Shown: positions 29,126 through 40,156, numbered from the stretch's first letter. The stretch: DNA of 50,000 nt from Zygnema cylindricum (GCA_037447655.1 JBBHKE010002073.1:13949-63948), one strand, 5' to 3'. The notes: generated by a model from the letters alone, not told the origin. Numbers and translations are program-made.

Positions 29126-29207
29126 TTGAATTGCTGCACTGCTATATTGCTATGCTGCGATACTGCTCTAGTTTATCACCGCAGCTGCGCTGGTATACTG
29201 AGTCTAA

Positions 29208-29220
29208 AGCTTTAGGGGAG
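29208..29220 (+). other. polypurine tract of copia element 3
   Basis: AGCTTTAGGGGAG directly before TGTTGTCTTTTGG, matching the PPT/LTR junctions of the neighbouring copia elements. Confidence 0.8.
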
Positions 29221-29997
29221 TGTTGTCTTTTGGAAAGCTCTCAGTCTCAGAGCAGCGCAGCAACGCAACAACTATACAGACAGCAGCGCAGCTGCTATAC
29301 GGAAGAGCAGCGCAGCTGCTATACAGCAGAGCTGCGCAGCAACGCAGCAGCATAGCAACGCAGCAGCGAAGCTGCGATACAGAGGACAAACGCAGCTGCG
29401 GTCACTTTGGATAAGATCCGTACAGACAACGCAGCTGCTACTATCTTGTATATGATTTGGTGCAGGACACCGCAGCCGCGGGTGAGATAAATGTGATCCG
29501 GTACGGGACAACGCAGCTGCGATTGATATGAATCTTGTCAACGGACGAGATTCATAAGATTATCACAAGTGACTTAGCCGACAAGTATTTGTACAATAAC
29601 TTAATATAGATTCTGAGTAATATTGACTGTACAATGATAGATTGGGTTGGCACGATCAAAAACACGTAGATCTCAGTAGGTGGGTTGATTCTGGACGTAC
29701 CTCTCAGGTACACTGTTATCGGCGGTAGAACACCGAAAGTATAAGACTTAGGACTTAGAACATTTTTATGTATCCAAACTTCCAAGTAGTAAAACTGAAG
29801 ACAGTTTTTGGGAAACTTCTGAGCATTATATCATGAGTGTTGTTGGGTCAATTGTGCTAAAACTTTGGGAGTTGTCAGTGTTTATGCTACTCTATATTCT
29901 GATAGAGTTTTGTGAGGCTTGGATGCTTGTATAAGAATTGGTGAGCACTTAAGAACAGCTGGTTGGTAGGATTCTTGATAGCTTCTGAGAGTGTATC
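29221..29997 (+). repeat. LTR of copia element 3 (3' border approximate)
   Basis: Starts TGTTGTC after the polypurine tract and runs to about the ATG at 29998. Its first 300 bp are an imperfect array of GCAGCTGCG and CGCAGC words. No second copy exists in the window, so its end is inferred from the gag start. Confidence 0.6.
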
Positions 29998-30056
29998 ATG
30001 TCTACTTCTACTACTACTGCTGCTCCTCCACCTGCACCGGTGGTTGTAGAACAACA
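29998..30056 (+). pseudogene. gag start of copia element 3 type, truncated
   Basis: ATG followed by STSTTTAAPPPAPVVVEQQK, similar to the remnant at 5795. It breaks off at 30057 where the LTR of the next element begins. It implies that a second, tandem copy of the element once followed, or that recombination joined LTR and gag start to the next element. Confidence 0.55.
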
Positions 30057-31091
30057 GAAATTTATAGATTTCTAGAGTATTTTCTAGGTTTAAATATGTT
30101 TTTATAAAAGGAAAAGAAATAGGAAGGACAGCCTGCCTCCACCTCCGCTCTCTAGCTCCCATGCTTGTTATAGTCACTGAAGGTAAGAGAGAGAGGTTGA
30201 TCCATGGCTACCTTAGTTCAACAGACAGCTATTTTTAGTGGGTTACTAAAAATATACTTGACGGACCAAAGATTTGATCCCGGTACGTGCGGTTCGTCAA
30301 GTTGACCGGTAGCGGTCAGCTTTATCCTAATAGACTAGGACCAATGCTAAGTGCTATGGTATGTGATAGATATATATTTAGTTCAAGTGGATAAAATTCA
30401 TTTAACTAGAACTGTATACGGCGTACATAGATTCAGTTTTATAAAGTATGTCGTACGACGCTAATTCAAAACGGATACCACGCATTTTATTTCGACATCA
30501 GAACAAATGTCGCGCAAGTATTTATTACGGCTTAGATTGCGTTTCGCATAAAATCCAACGGCGCACATCATCGCCAAAATCCCGGAGTGGTCACTTTGGC
30601 GTTTTGTGACGTGGCATAACTTGGAGCCACATGGAGAGATGACATTCGGTCATAGGAATTCCGAGGAACGTACGGACGAGTGAAAAGCGAACACGCGTCC
30701 ACTTAATAGCCTTGTCGTACATAGGCCGTACAAAAGGTACAACAGCAGTAGTACTTTTGTGTACGATACAGTAATCTGATAGGTCCGTACTTCAGTAGAT
30801 AGGAGTTATTAGAGAGAATCAGGACTTAGAAAATTTTGGTAGGTAGTCACCTCTCCCTTTGAGAGTTTTGTACAAATCGGCATTTTTACTGCCTCATAAC
30901 TTATCGGCTGGTTGGCCGTTTTCAGTGATTCTTCTTGCTACAGACTCAGGGGAGTCCACGCTGCACAGGAGTGCAGTCAACTTGTCATTTTGCCTTCTTG
31001 GGCAGAAGTGGTCGTGGCTTAAAGTGGGTTAGTTAAATACTATCTAGAGGCTTCCTGTATTCTATAGTCCAATGGAGGACACAGAATTGCA
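30057..31091 (+). repeat. copia element 4, 5' LTR (lacks its first bases)
   Basis: Matches the 3' LTR from GAAATTTATAG to the final TTGCA. It includes the gag ATG at 31072, a TATATATTTAG box near 30370 and a GTAC cluster at 30716-30790. Confidence 0.9.
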
Positions 31092-32056
31092 AGTTATGGG
31101 CCCACCCTCTAGGGTGCCCACCTTCAATGGATTTGGGTTCATCTATTGGGAAGCCATGATGATGGGAGCTTTGTGTGAAAAACGATACAAGGGTATCGTC
31201 AGTGGACAAGTGAAACGTCCACCTTCGGAAACTCCACCAGGATTTGGGGGAGTAAGGTTTTCTGCAACAACGGCTGCCTCAGCGGAGGAGGCAGATGATG
31301 GGGACAGCAGTGTGTTCGAAAAGGAAAAAGGGAAGGAGACACCCCTCACTCCTATTGCCATTGTATCGGGAGCGGTGACCGTGAAGACCGTGGAGAACGA
31401 TACTCAAATGTGGGAGGATGTAAACATGGCTGCCAAGAACTTCATTCTGAGGCACCTCACTCAAGGTTTGGCCACTCCTCATCTTCACATTTACAAGGCC
31501 GAGGAGTTGTGGGAGAGTTTAGTGGAGATTTATAGAGCTGGAACTATTCAGGAGCTCCAGTTGGCTGAGCAAAAGCTATTGAGTTACACTTACAAAGGAG
31601 GAAAGATGTTAGATTACTGTAATGACCTTTCTTGTTTGTATATGGAAATGGAAAGTGCTGGGTGGACAGGTACAATGAAAATGAAAGTTAACACCCTTAT
31701 CATGAGATTACCAGATGAGTTCGAAAACATAGTGTTCCGAGTACAGGGAATGCCTGATAGTTTATGGAAATGGAACACAGTAGTTAGGATGATACTTGTG
31801 CAGGAAAACACAATGGAGATTAGGAGAGGAGGAAAGAACATTCAAGCTCTAGCAGCAGGATGGGACCCATGGGGGTAGGACTCGAAGAAACCTTATAGAG
31901 GGGAAAGAGATCATTTTGGGGGACAGATGCCCCCAAGGGGTCTTTGTCATTATTGCAAAAAGCCGGGACACTTTATTGCAGATTGTGTCAAGCTATCAGA
32001 GCTCAAGCTCCAAGAGAATCGTGGAGGAGGTTCTTCCGGAGGGAAGTAAAAGGCAC
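31072..32056 (+). pseudogene. copia element 4 gag
   Basis: Starts MEDTELQVMGPPSRVPTFNG. The gag core is open to TAG at 31876-31878 and then continues in the same frame through a CCHC knuckle (CHYCKKPGHFIADC, 31945-31986) to TAA near 32047. The core shows LWESLVEIYRAGTIQELQLA and MRLPDEFENIVFRVQGM. The ATG lies inside the LTR. It is homologous along its length to the intact gag at 19904-21457 and lacks that protein's DERKRDERNGG repeat. Confidence 0.9.
31093..31106 (+). other. half-tRNA primer-binding site of copia element 4
   Basis: GTTATGGGCCCACC starts one base after the LTR end and is complementary to the anticodon stem-loop of plant initiator tRNA-Met. It encodes part of VMGPPS in gag. 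Confidence 0.85.
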
Positions 32057-32133
32057 AATTGGTTACAAAAGTGTGAGGAGAAACCGAGGATGAGTCCTCT
32101 GAGGAGGATGGGGAGCTTCTTCTTGACGAGAGT

Positions 32134-33845
32134 TTGGAGGAGAAGGAGATCCCTCGGAGGCAGAAGTGTGCCCTTGGAGCAATTCGGGAAGCTCCACAAG
32201 AAGGATGGATCATCGACTCAGGTGCATCCATGCATATGTGTCGTGATAAAGAACTCTTCACTAAGCTAAGAAAGATTCCTACTGTAGAGATAGAGTATGG
32301 GGATGGGAGAGTGGTTACTACAGATCTAGTGGGATCACTAGATCTGAAAGTCTTAGTGGAGGGTAAGACTTCTATACTTACATTCTCAGATGTACTTTAT
32401 ATTCCTCAGCTGAGTAAAAATCTTGTCTCTATGTCTGTGTTAGATGACAAAGAGTTTGATACCTTCACTAGAAGGGAGTCTTTACAGCTAAGTATGGGGA
32501 TGAAGTTTACTTCACGGCAGATAAAGGTAGCCAAATAATGTTTAGGCTTAACCTGAGTAATGAAAAGAAGATTGCTTACTATGTCGGTGTTCCTAAGTTG
32601 ATGATTTGGCATAAGGTGTTAGGACATGTGCATTTTGATAGGTTGAGGGAAATGAAAAAGCATGGGGTAGTAGAAGGCATTCAGTTTGGGGATAATGAAA
32701 TGATGGATGATTGTAGTGGCTGTGCTCAAGGTAAGGCCCACAGACTTCCCTTTCCCAAAGCTGCCATATATAGAGGTGAGAAAGTGTTAGATTTGGTCCA
32801 CACAGATATTTGGGGACCTGCAAAAGTACCTTCGGTTGGAGGAAAGAGGTTTATGATGACAATAACTGATGACTGGTCTAAATACTCTAGAGTCTACTTT
32901 TTGAAAACAAAGTCTGAAGCATCAACTTACTTCAAAGAATATAAAGCTTGGAGTGAGAAGTTGCATGAAACCCCCATTAAGACGATAAGGAGTGATAATG
33001 GGGGGGAATATACCTCTAACGAGTTTGAGGAATATCTGAGAGATGAGGGAGTGCAGCACCAGAAAACTGTACCATATAACCCGGAACAAAATAGGGTAGC
33101 TGAGAGGTTGAATCGAACACTAGGAGATAGTGTGCGCAGTATGTTGGCAGACAAGAAAATAGGAAAGAGATTTTGGGCAGAAGCAATGAACTGTGCCAAC
33201 TACATTAAGAATAGAGTCCTTACCTAAACTCTAAAGGGAGTGACACCTTATGAGAGATGGGTTGGAAGGAAACCAGATATCTCACACCTTAAAGTATTTG
33301 GTAGCCAAGTTTACAGTCTTGACACGGATGGAAAAAAATAGAAACTAGATGCTAAGGGAAAACCTGGTTACTTTGTGGGATATGATGAGGATGTTAAGGG
33401 ATATAGAGTCTATGACTTAGCAAAGAAAGATATCATTCTGGTCAAACACTTAGTTGTCATGGATGAAGGGAAGTCATTTGACCCCTTCAAATATACAAAG
33501 AAGATAAGGATCAGATTTGAGTCCGAAAGTGATGAGAATTTGGTAGTTCCCGAAAGGGACATAAGTGAAACCGTGATTACAGATTCAGGGGAGATCGAAG
33601 ATACAAGAGACTCACCGGAAACCTCACATACTCCTATGGACTTCGAGGAGATAGAAGAAGCGGGACATGAACCGGTTTTCATAGACAGGGGAGCCGATAA
33701 AACAGTGAGAAGAAATCCAAGACTTCAATCCATTCTACCTTCGGAGTTTGAGGGAGGAAGGAGGAGCAGCAAAATCATACAGGAAAAACAAGCTGCTCAT
33801 AAGGTAACTAAGCTATCTCACCCAGATGAGCCTTGTCTTACTTAG
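32134..33845 (+). pseudogene. copia element 4 protease and integrase
   Basis: Protease: GWIIDSGASMHMC with an intact DSGAS, then VLYIPQLSKNLVSM. After a frame break at about 32535 the integrase zinc part (HKVLGHVHFD...CSGCAQGK) and core follow: HTDIWGP, IRSDNGGEYTS, AERLNRTL. Stops at about 33225 (TAA, probably from CAA) and 33339-33341 (TAG) interrupt it. At the latter site the relative at 27024 has TGG. The C-terminal part ends in an acidic linker (RNPRLQSILPSEFEGG). Confidence 0.9.
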
Positions 33846-35400
33846 AGGCAGTGAATAGTCCAAAGAAAGAAAGATGGATTAGAGCCATAAATGATGAGAT
33901 GGCTTCTATCATGGAAGCAAATACTTGGGAACTAGCGGATTGCCCTCCAGAAAGAAAACCTATTGGATGTAAATGGGTATTTAAACTAAAACTGAACCCA
34001 GATAATACAATTGAGAGGTATAAGGCTCGATTGGTAGCGAAGGGGTTCACCCAAAAAGAGGGGATTGACTATGAGGAGACCTTTGCTCCAGTTGTTCGGT
34101 TCCCATCGGTAAGGATTCTCCTCAGTTTGGCCGCAGCGGAAGACATGGAAATACACCAGATGGACATTAAGACTACTTTTCTTAATGGTGAGTTAGAGGA
34201 AGAAATTTTTATGAGGCAACCCGAGGGGTTTGTGGAAGAAGGAGAAGAGAGCAAAGTCTGCAGGCTCATAAAGTCCTTATATGGACTGAAAACAGGCTCC
34301 CCGACAGTGGAATAAGAAACTAGATGAGTTTCACACCGATCCGGGATACATCCGCATCAGCTCTGACCATTCTATCTATATGTTTGAAGATGAGAATGGT
34401 GTCATTTTTATTGCAATTTATGTGGATGATCTGCTTGTGTTAAGTAAGTCTTTGGAGAATATCAATAGGCTAAAGAAAGATCTTAGGGGCAGATTTGATA
34501 TGAAGGATTTAGGGGAGGCAAAATATATTTTGGGGATCCAAATGGAGAGAGATAGGGGGAAGAAGATTATCAGACTTACTCAAAAAGAAGCAATAGGTAA
34601 TATGCTTGAGAAATTCCAGATGGAAAATGCTAACAGTTGTACCACTCCCATGGACTTGAAAAAAGTAAGTGATGGGAGTGTAAAAGGAGGAGTGATGATC
34701 TTAGACGATCAGATGAGTCCAGAGGAGAGAGAGTTCATGAATTATATCCCTTATAGATAGGTCGTAGGAAGCTTAATCTATTTTATGAACTGTACCAGGC
34801 CAGACATAGCAGCAGCCGTTGGAGTACTCAGTAGGAGTCTTAATGATCCTAGAAGAGAGACTGGGAGGCAGCCAAGAGAGTCATGAGATATCTGGTTGGA
34901 ACCAGAGAATTATGGTAGCATTTGGGAGAGGAGCACAATGACATCACTACTTTGAGTGACGCCAGTTATGGGGATGCACCTATGAGAAGATGCACTTCTG
35001 GATATGTGTTGTATGTGGGGGAAGGTGCTTGTTGTTGGAGCAGTAAGCAACAAAAGGTGGTTGCTCAGTCTACTATGGAGGCTGAGTATATGGCGTCTTG
35101 TTCTGCTGTAAAAGAACTAATGTGGGTGAAATCATTGTTACAAGAACTGGGATTTATGAAGGAGGGAGTGCATGAAATCTTTTGCGATAACCAAGCTGCA
35201 ATTGCAATCGCAGCCAATCCAAAACATCCTTTCAAAGCAAAACATATGGACATAAGATTAAGCTTCGTAAGATAAAAAGTTGAAAATAAAATTTTAAATC
35301 TTGTGTATAGACCTGATGAAGAAATGGTGGCTGACATGATGACCAAACCTCTGCCCTCTCCTAAACTAAAATATTGTCGGGAAAAATGCGGGTTGAAAGA
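33833..35400 (+). pseudogene. copia element 4 RT and RNase H
   Basis: RT is open from 33833: YKARLVAKGFTQKEGIDYEE, MDIKTTFLNGELEEEIFM, LIKSLYGLK. One extra A near 34290 then shifts it. The frame resumes with an intact YVDD (34419-34430) and ends at TAG 34758-34760, where the relative has CAG (28478-28480). RNase H follows from about 34922: SDASYGDAP, TMEAEYMAS, CDNQAAIAIAANP. A TAA near 35273 replaces the Glu of FVREK. The catalytic motifs are kept but the frame is broken at least four times. Confidence 0.9.
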
Positions 35401-35420
35401 AAAATTAAAATTAGACTAGA

Positions 35421-35432
35421 AAATAAGGGGAG
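35421..35432 (+). other. polypurine tract of copia element 4
   Basis: AAATAAGGGGAG directly precedes the TGTTGAAATT of the 3' LTR. Confidence 0.85.
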
Positions 35433-36470
35433 TGTTGAAATTTATAGATTTCTAGAGTATTTTCTAGGTTTAAATATGTTTTTATAAAAGGAAAAGAAAT
35501 AGGACGGACAGCCTACCTCCACCTCCGCTCTCTAGCTCCCATGCTTGTTGTAGTCACTGAAGGTAAGAGAGAGAGGTTGATCCATGGCTTCCTTAGTTTA
35601 ACAGACAGCTATTTTAAGTAGGTTACTAAAAATATACTTGACGGACCAGAGATTTGATCCCGGTACGTGCGGTTCGTCAAGTTGACCGGTAGCGGTCAGC
35701 TTTATCCTAATAGACTAGGACCAATGCTAAGTGCTATGGTATGTGATAGATATATATTTAGTTCGAGTGGATAAACTTCATTTAACTAGAACTGTATACG
35801 GCGTACATAGATTCAGTTTTATAAAGTACGTCGTACGACGCTAATTCAAAACGGATACCACGCATTTTATTTCGACATCGGAACAAATGTCGCGCAAGTA
35901 TTTATTACGGCTAAGATTGCGTTTCGCATAAAATCCAACGGCGCCGATCATCGCCAAAATCCCGGAGTGGTCACTTTGGCGTTTTGTGACGTGGCATAAC
36001 TTGGAGCCACATGGAGAGATGACATTCGGTCATAGGAATTCCGAGGAACGTACGGACGAGTGAAAAGCGAACACGCGTCCACTTAATAGCCTTGTCGTAC
36101 ATAGGCCGTACAAAAGGTACAACAGCAGTAGTACTTTTGTGTATGATACATTAATCTGATAGGTCCGTACTTCAGTAGATAGGAGTTATTAGAGAGAATC
36201 AGGACTTAGAAAATTTTGGTAGGTAGTCACCTCTCCCTTTGAGAGTTTTGTACAAATTGGCATTTTTACTGCCTCATAACTTATCGGCTGGTTTGCTGTT
36301 TTCAGTGATTCTTCTTGCTACGGACTCAACGGAGTCGAGGCTGCACAGGGATGCAGTCAAATTATCATTTTGCCTTCTTGGGCAGAAGTGGTCGTGGCTT
36401 AAAGTGGGTTAGTTAAATACTCTCTAGAGGCTTTTGTATTCTGTAGTCCAATGGAGGACACAGAATTGCA
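35433..36470 (+). repeat. copia element 4, 3' LTR, ending in a start codon
   Basis: 1038 bp, TGTTGAAATT to GAATTGCA. The last 20 nt are ATG and six more codons (MEDTEL and part of Q), which here open directly into downstream gypsy coding sequence. Confidence 0.95.
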
Positions 36471-36879
36471 CAAGGCTGATCGTCCCCCGTTCTTCCAATG
36501 CAACCAACCAGGAGCACCTCGGCGAGCACTGCCAACATTGGTTTCCTTCCACAATAGCCATGCGTATCGAAAGGGAGAGGCAGGAATGATATTTGACAGC
36601 AAACGTGGAGTTTGGACAACGCCAACGGTGGAAGAACGAGAACAAGCCATGGGATTCCAACCAGCCAGTACGACGGCACCAGGTATATTAGACCTCCAGA
36701 GGTGTAGCCTACTTGGACAAAGCATGGATCTAAATGCAATAACATGGGTGATAAAACATTCTCTGGCCTTCTCTAGCCTTCAGTCTCCGCAATCAGGGGA
36801 TCGTTACCTTCAAGCTCCAAAGTTCTTAGCGGTGCAGGCCCAGTTGCAGCTTGAAGGGGGGAGGGAGGCAAGACAATAA
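36451..36879 (+). pseudogene. cytosine-methyltransferase-like C-terminal segment of a gypsy polyprotein, fused to the LTR start codon
   Basis: The frame opens at the LTR ATG and continues into non-LTR sequence from 36471. It contains FHNSHAYRKGEAGMIFDS, then EEREQAMGFQ, TTAPG, and LQRCSLLGQSMDLNAITWVI. From memory of the family, this matches motifs IX-X of C5-type DNA methyltransferases (EREx-x-GFxxGxT...RxxxLGxxxxxxxxxxL) as carried by some plant gypsy polyproteins. The catalytic motifs I and IV (PCQ) would lie upstream and are absent, so it has no methylation activity by itself. The stop at 36877-36879 precedes a short broken region and then the RT. Family assignment is fairly firm; any role is inference. 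Confidence 0.6.
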
Positions 36880-37083
36880 TTTTCATCATCAAAATTTTCC
36901 AGTCCCAGCATTTTACCGAAATTAAGGGATTCCTCAGTGGGGGGGAGCGGAGGCTCGGAAAGAGACAGCTTAGCGGAAGTTGTTAGCAACAGCATTCTAA
37001 CGGGAGGAGCTGAGGTAGACCCGCAGGTAGGGATGGAATTCGATATCTCCCGCTGGGGTAGACCCCCATAGGCCTGGGCAGCG

Positions 37084-38769
37084 GTGGAACTCGGAAAGAT
37101 GGATTGGACCTTAGGGAAGCAGTTGAACCCTCAACAAAAGGCCCAGCTTTCCAACCTGTTGGAGAAGAACAAACAAGTGTTCTCTTGGTCAGATACCGAC
37201 GTAGGCATCAACAAAGGAACCCCTTTTCGAATTGATTTAATAGACGAGACGGCTAAAGTTTGGCAGAAGCAGTACCCTCTCAGTTTCAAGGAAAAGGAGT
37301 TCATCACGGCAAAGGTACAAACTTTGGTGGAAGCAGAATTGGTTCAAGAAAGTACCGGACTCCATGGATTTGCGTCTCCAACCGTTCTCCCACCCAAGAA
37401 GGACTCATCTAGGAAAATGGTAGACTTTCGGATGTGTGGAGATTATCGGATGCTTAACACGGCAACTGTACCTGAGCGATACCCAATGCCTACCCCGGAA
37501 GAGATTTTTGACTCGCTGGCCGGGGCCACCATTTACTCCACACTAGACATGAAGAATGGGTTCCACCAGATCGCGATGGAGCCAAAGAACCATGAAAAGA
37601 CAGCTTTTTGGGCAGGGTCGAGGTTGTATGAATGGCTCTACATGCCATTCAGGCTAAAAAATACGCCAGCCAAATTCCAACATGCCATGGACGAGGCACT
37701 CCGGGGGATTGACTGTGCACGGTGCTATATCAACGATGTTATTATCTTCTCGAACACCTTCGAGGAACACCTGGAGCACATACAGATTGTACTCCGAGCT
37801 CTCCAAGCAGCGAGCTTGAAATGTCACCCGAGTAAGGGAATTTTTGGGGTGCAAAAAATTATTTACCTGGGACACGAAGTTACACCCGGGACAGTGGGTC
37901 CCCATATGGTCAAAGTTTTAGCCCTTGATGCCCTACCCCCACCTCAGGACGTCTCTGCACTCCGCACATTTTTAGGCGTGGCTAACTATTATCAGAGATT
38001 CATCCCTGAATTTAGCAGCCACACTCAGCCTCTAAACCAGTTGCTGCGGAAAGACCAGGAGTGGCAATGGACGGAGGAGCAACAGATTGCCTTCCAGTTC
38101 CTCAACGATTCCCTGAAGCAACACCCAGTGCTCCGAATGCCTGATCATTTAAGACCCTTCCTCCTTTACACTGATTGGAGCCGGTTTGGATTGGGAGTTG
38201 TTTTGGCCCAAATGGATGATGTTGGTGCCGAATATGTGGTAGCTTACACCAGTAGGAGTAATAACCGAGCGGAGGGGAATTACAGCAGCTATCACGGGGA
38301 ATTACTGGCGGCGGTATGGGCCATCCAACATTTCAGACCATACCTATACGGAGTCCATTTCACTCTGATCACGGATCACCAGCCTCTTACGTGGATTATG
38401 GAGAACTGTAAGCTCACAGGCAAGCTCGCATGGTGGGTGTTAATACTGCAGGAATATGACTTCAACATAATCCACCGGGCCGAGGAGATTCATGGGAATG
38501 CCGACGGACTTAGCAGAAATCCTCACCCTTCCACTAGAGATTCCACTAGGACCCGCCATGATGAGGATCTTGAAATCAGTATGGGACTCATTCGAGCTTC
38601 ATCTGCCTTTATTTGGCTTCCCCAATCTGGGGGGGAAATGTCTACTTTCTCTGCAGACGTGGAGGGGCAGGCGCCAATAGGGGCCGAACGCAAAGATACT
38701 TGGAACGATCCCGATGCACTCCAATCTGTCCAACAAGGTTTCCCTCTTCCGTATTTGTCAGGAGTGTAG
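37084..38769 (+). pseudogene. Ty3/gypsy reverse transcriptase and RNase H
   Basis: 561 codons open. RT: TPFRIDLIDE, LVEAELVQES, FRMCGDYRMLNTATVPERYP, YSTLDMKNGFHQIAM, then CYINDVIIFS where YxDD is expected (AAC at 37732-37734 in place of GAC). GHEVTPGTV, and LRTFLGVANYYQRFIPEFS of the connection follow. RNase H has TDWSRFGLG, YSSYHGELLAAVWAI, TDHQPLTW and GNADGLSR. PFR replaces the usual PFG and LAWW the usual LARW. With Asn in the active site the enzyme is probably dead despite the long open frame. The final TAG probably replaced CAG, since integrase continues in frame. Confidence 0.9.
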
Positions 38770-39382
38770 TTATCTCGGGTGCAAACACGAATGGCGGCAT
38801 ACGAGTGGGAAAGGGGCATCTTAATCTGGAAGTGGGCAGATGGGACGAGGAAAGTGGTTCCTCCCCCGGCCGACAGGGAGACTCTTATTTTTAACCTTCA
38901 CCAGCAGTGTGGCCATTTTGGGCAGAAACGAACCACCTCCTTGGTCGCAGGATCGTACTAGTGGCACGGGTTGCGGACCCAAGTCGACCGGATTGTGCAG
39001 ACGTGTTCCACCTGTGACCGAGTCAAAGCATCTTTCGACAAAAAGGGAGGTGCTCAGCTTCATTCCCTTCCCATCAGGGGGATGTTTTATCGGTGGTCTC
39101 TGGATCTGCTGGGTCCTCTCCCCACTAGCAGACAAGGGAACCGCTTTGTGTTGGTAATGATAGAGCATTTTTCCAAGTGGATCGAATTGGTGGTCTTACC
39201 CAGGAAGGAGTCCAAGTCTATTGCGGACGCATTCTTGCAGAGAGTGCTTTCCCAATTTGGGGCCCCAGCCGAAGTTCTGACCGACCAGGGCTCCGAATTT
39301 GCGGGAGAATTCTCCAACTTGTTGGAATTGTGTCTCATCGACCACCGGTTGACCAGCGGAGATCACCCACAAGCCAACAGGT
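38770..39382 (+). pseudogene. gypsy integrase
   Basis: Continues after the TAG at 38767. The zinc-binding region is split by a second TAG at 38959-38961 (SY*WHG; TGG expected): HQQCGH before it and CSTCDRVK after it. Core: WSLDLLGPL (first D), LTDQGSEF (second D), and HPQAN followed by a one-base insertion near 39380, after which AERCVQTMKR supplies the E. It is followed directly by the C-terminal part at 39383. Confidence 0.85.
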
Positions 39383-40156
39383 TTGGCCGAAAGGTGCGTG
39401 CAGACAATGAAGCGGTCACTGCGTAAATATGCCATGGAAGAGGATCTAGGAGAGTGGGATAGAAGGGTGCCTTGGATCGCCATGGGGTACCGATTCAGCC
39501 GGCAAGCATCCCTCCACTCCTACGGTCCATATTTCATTTTGTTCGGACGGCATCCCATCCTCCCCGGTGCTGCCTCGGCCCAAGCAGTGGTCCTTCCAGA
39601 GATGGATAGCAAAGGAATGGTCGAAAAATTGATTGCCGACAGAGCCAAGGTATTTCACCGGGAAACGCTTCTGGCCATGGGGAATTTACAAGCAACTCAG
39701 CACCGAGATCAACTCTGGTATTCGCAACGCCGGAGCGGGAATTTTGTCCCGCGGCAATGGCGATTTCTACCCGGGGATTTCGTGTATCGGATGCAACAGA
39801 AAAAGGACACTCTGGACATTTCCGCGCGGAGGGTGATTTTGAAGGTAGTGGAAGTCTCCAATAAAGGGGTCTTGAAACTTGAAGGGAAGGATGGGCGGAG
39901 GATCAAAGAAAATCAGATCAATGTGGCTCCTTGTCACCTCCAGGGATTGGAAGACGAACCTACTTTCCACCTTACCTATTTTGCTGATCCCCCTTTGTGC
40001 TCCTCCGAATGCCTCTCATCTCCCTCCCAGAATTTTGTACTAGTCTATGATCGATGCGACCAGTGTTGGCATCAATCTTGTCTCCCCTCCTCTTGGGACC
40101 CTCGTCCTAAACACTCTGCTCTCTGGTTCTGCGGGAACTGCGAATTGCGAGGGTAA
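39383..40156 (+). pseudogene. gypsy integrase C-terminus with PHD-like finger
   Basis: Integrase end: WDRRVPWIAMGYRFSRQ, GPYFILFGRHPILP, then the GPF-like FLPGDFVYRMQ and NKGVLKLEGKDGRRIKENQ. The last 50 residues (39998-40142) hold LCSSEC, VYDRCDQCWHQSCL and LWFCGNCEL. This Cys-Cys...Cys-x2-Cys-x-His-x2-Cys...Trp-x-Cys-x2-Cys order is that of a PHD finger, although the second Cys pair to His spacing is short. PHD fingers bind histone H3 tails, so it could steer integration as chromodomains do in chromoviruses. The frame ends in TAA at 40154-40156. Confidence 0.7.

Larger units (their letters stand above)
30057..36470 (+). mobile_element. Ty1/copia element 4, near full length, defective
   Basis: LTRs 30057-31091 and 35433-36470 flank gag, protease, integrase, RT and RNase H in copia order. 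The first four bases of the 5' LTR (TGTT) are replaced and the flanks do not form a target duplication, so the left end was recombined or deleted. It belongs to the same family as the gag-only element (18265-22647): homologous gag, PPT, LTR motifs and half-tRNA primer site. Many stops and frameshifts make it inactive. Confidence 0.9.

Noticed and set aside
30053-36475. Target-site duplication for copia element 4
   Set aside because: The bases before 30057 (ACAACA) and after 36470 (CAAGG) do not match as a 5-bp repeat, and the LTR start is altered.
36399-36745. Minus-strand ORFs opposite the methyltransferase-like segment
   Set aside because: Antisense shadows; the plus-strand frame carries the recognisable motifs.
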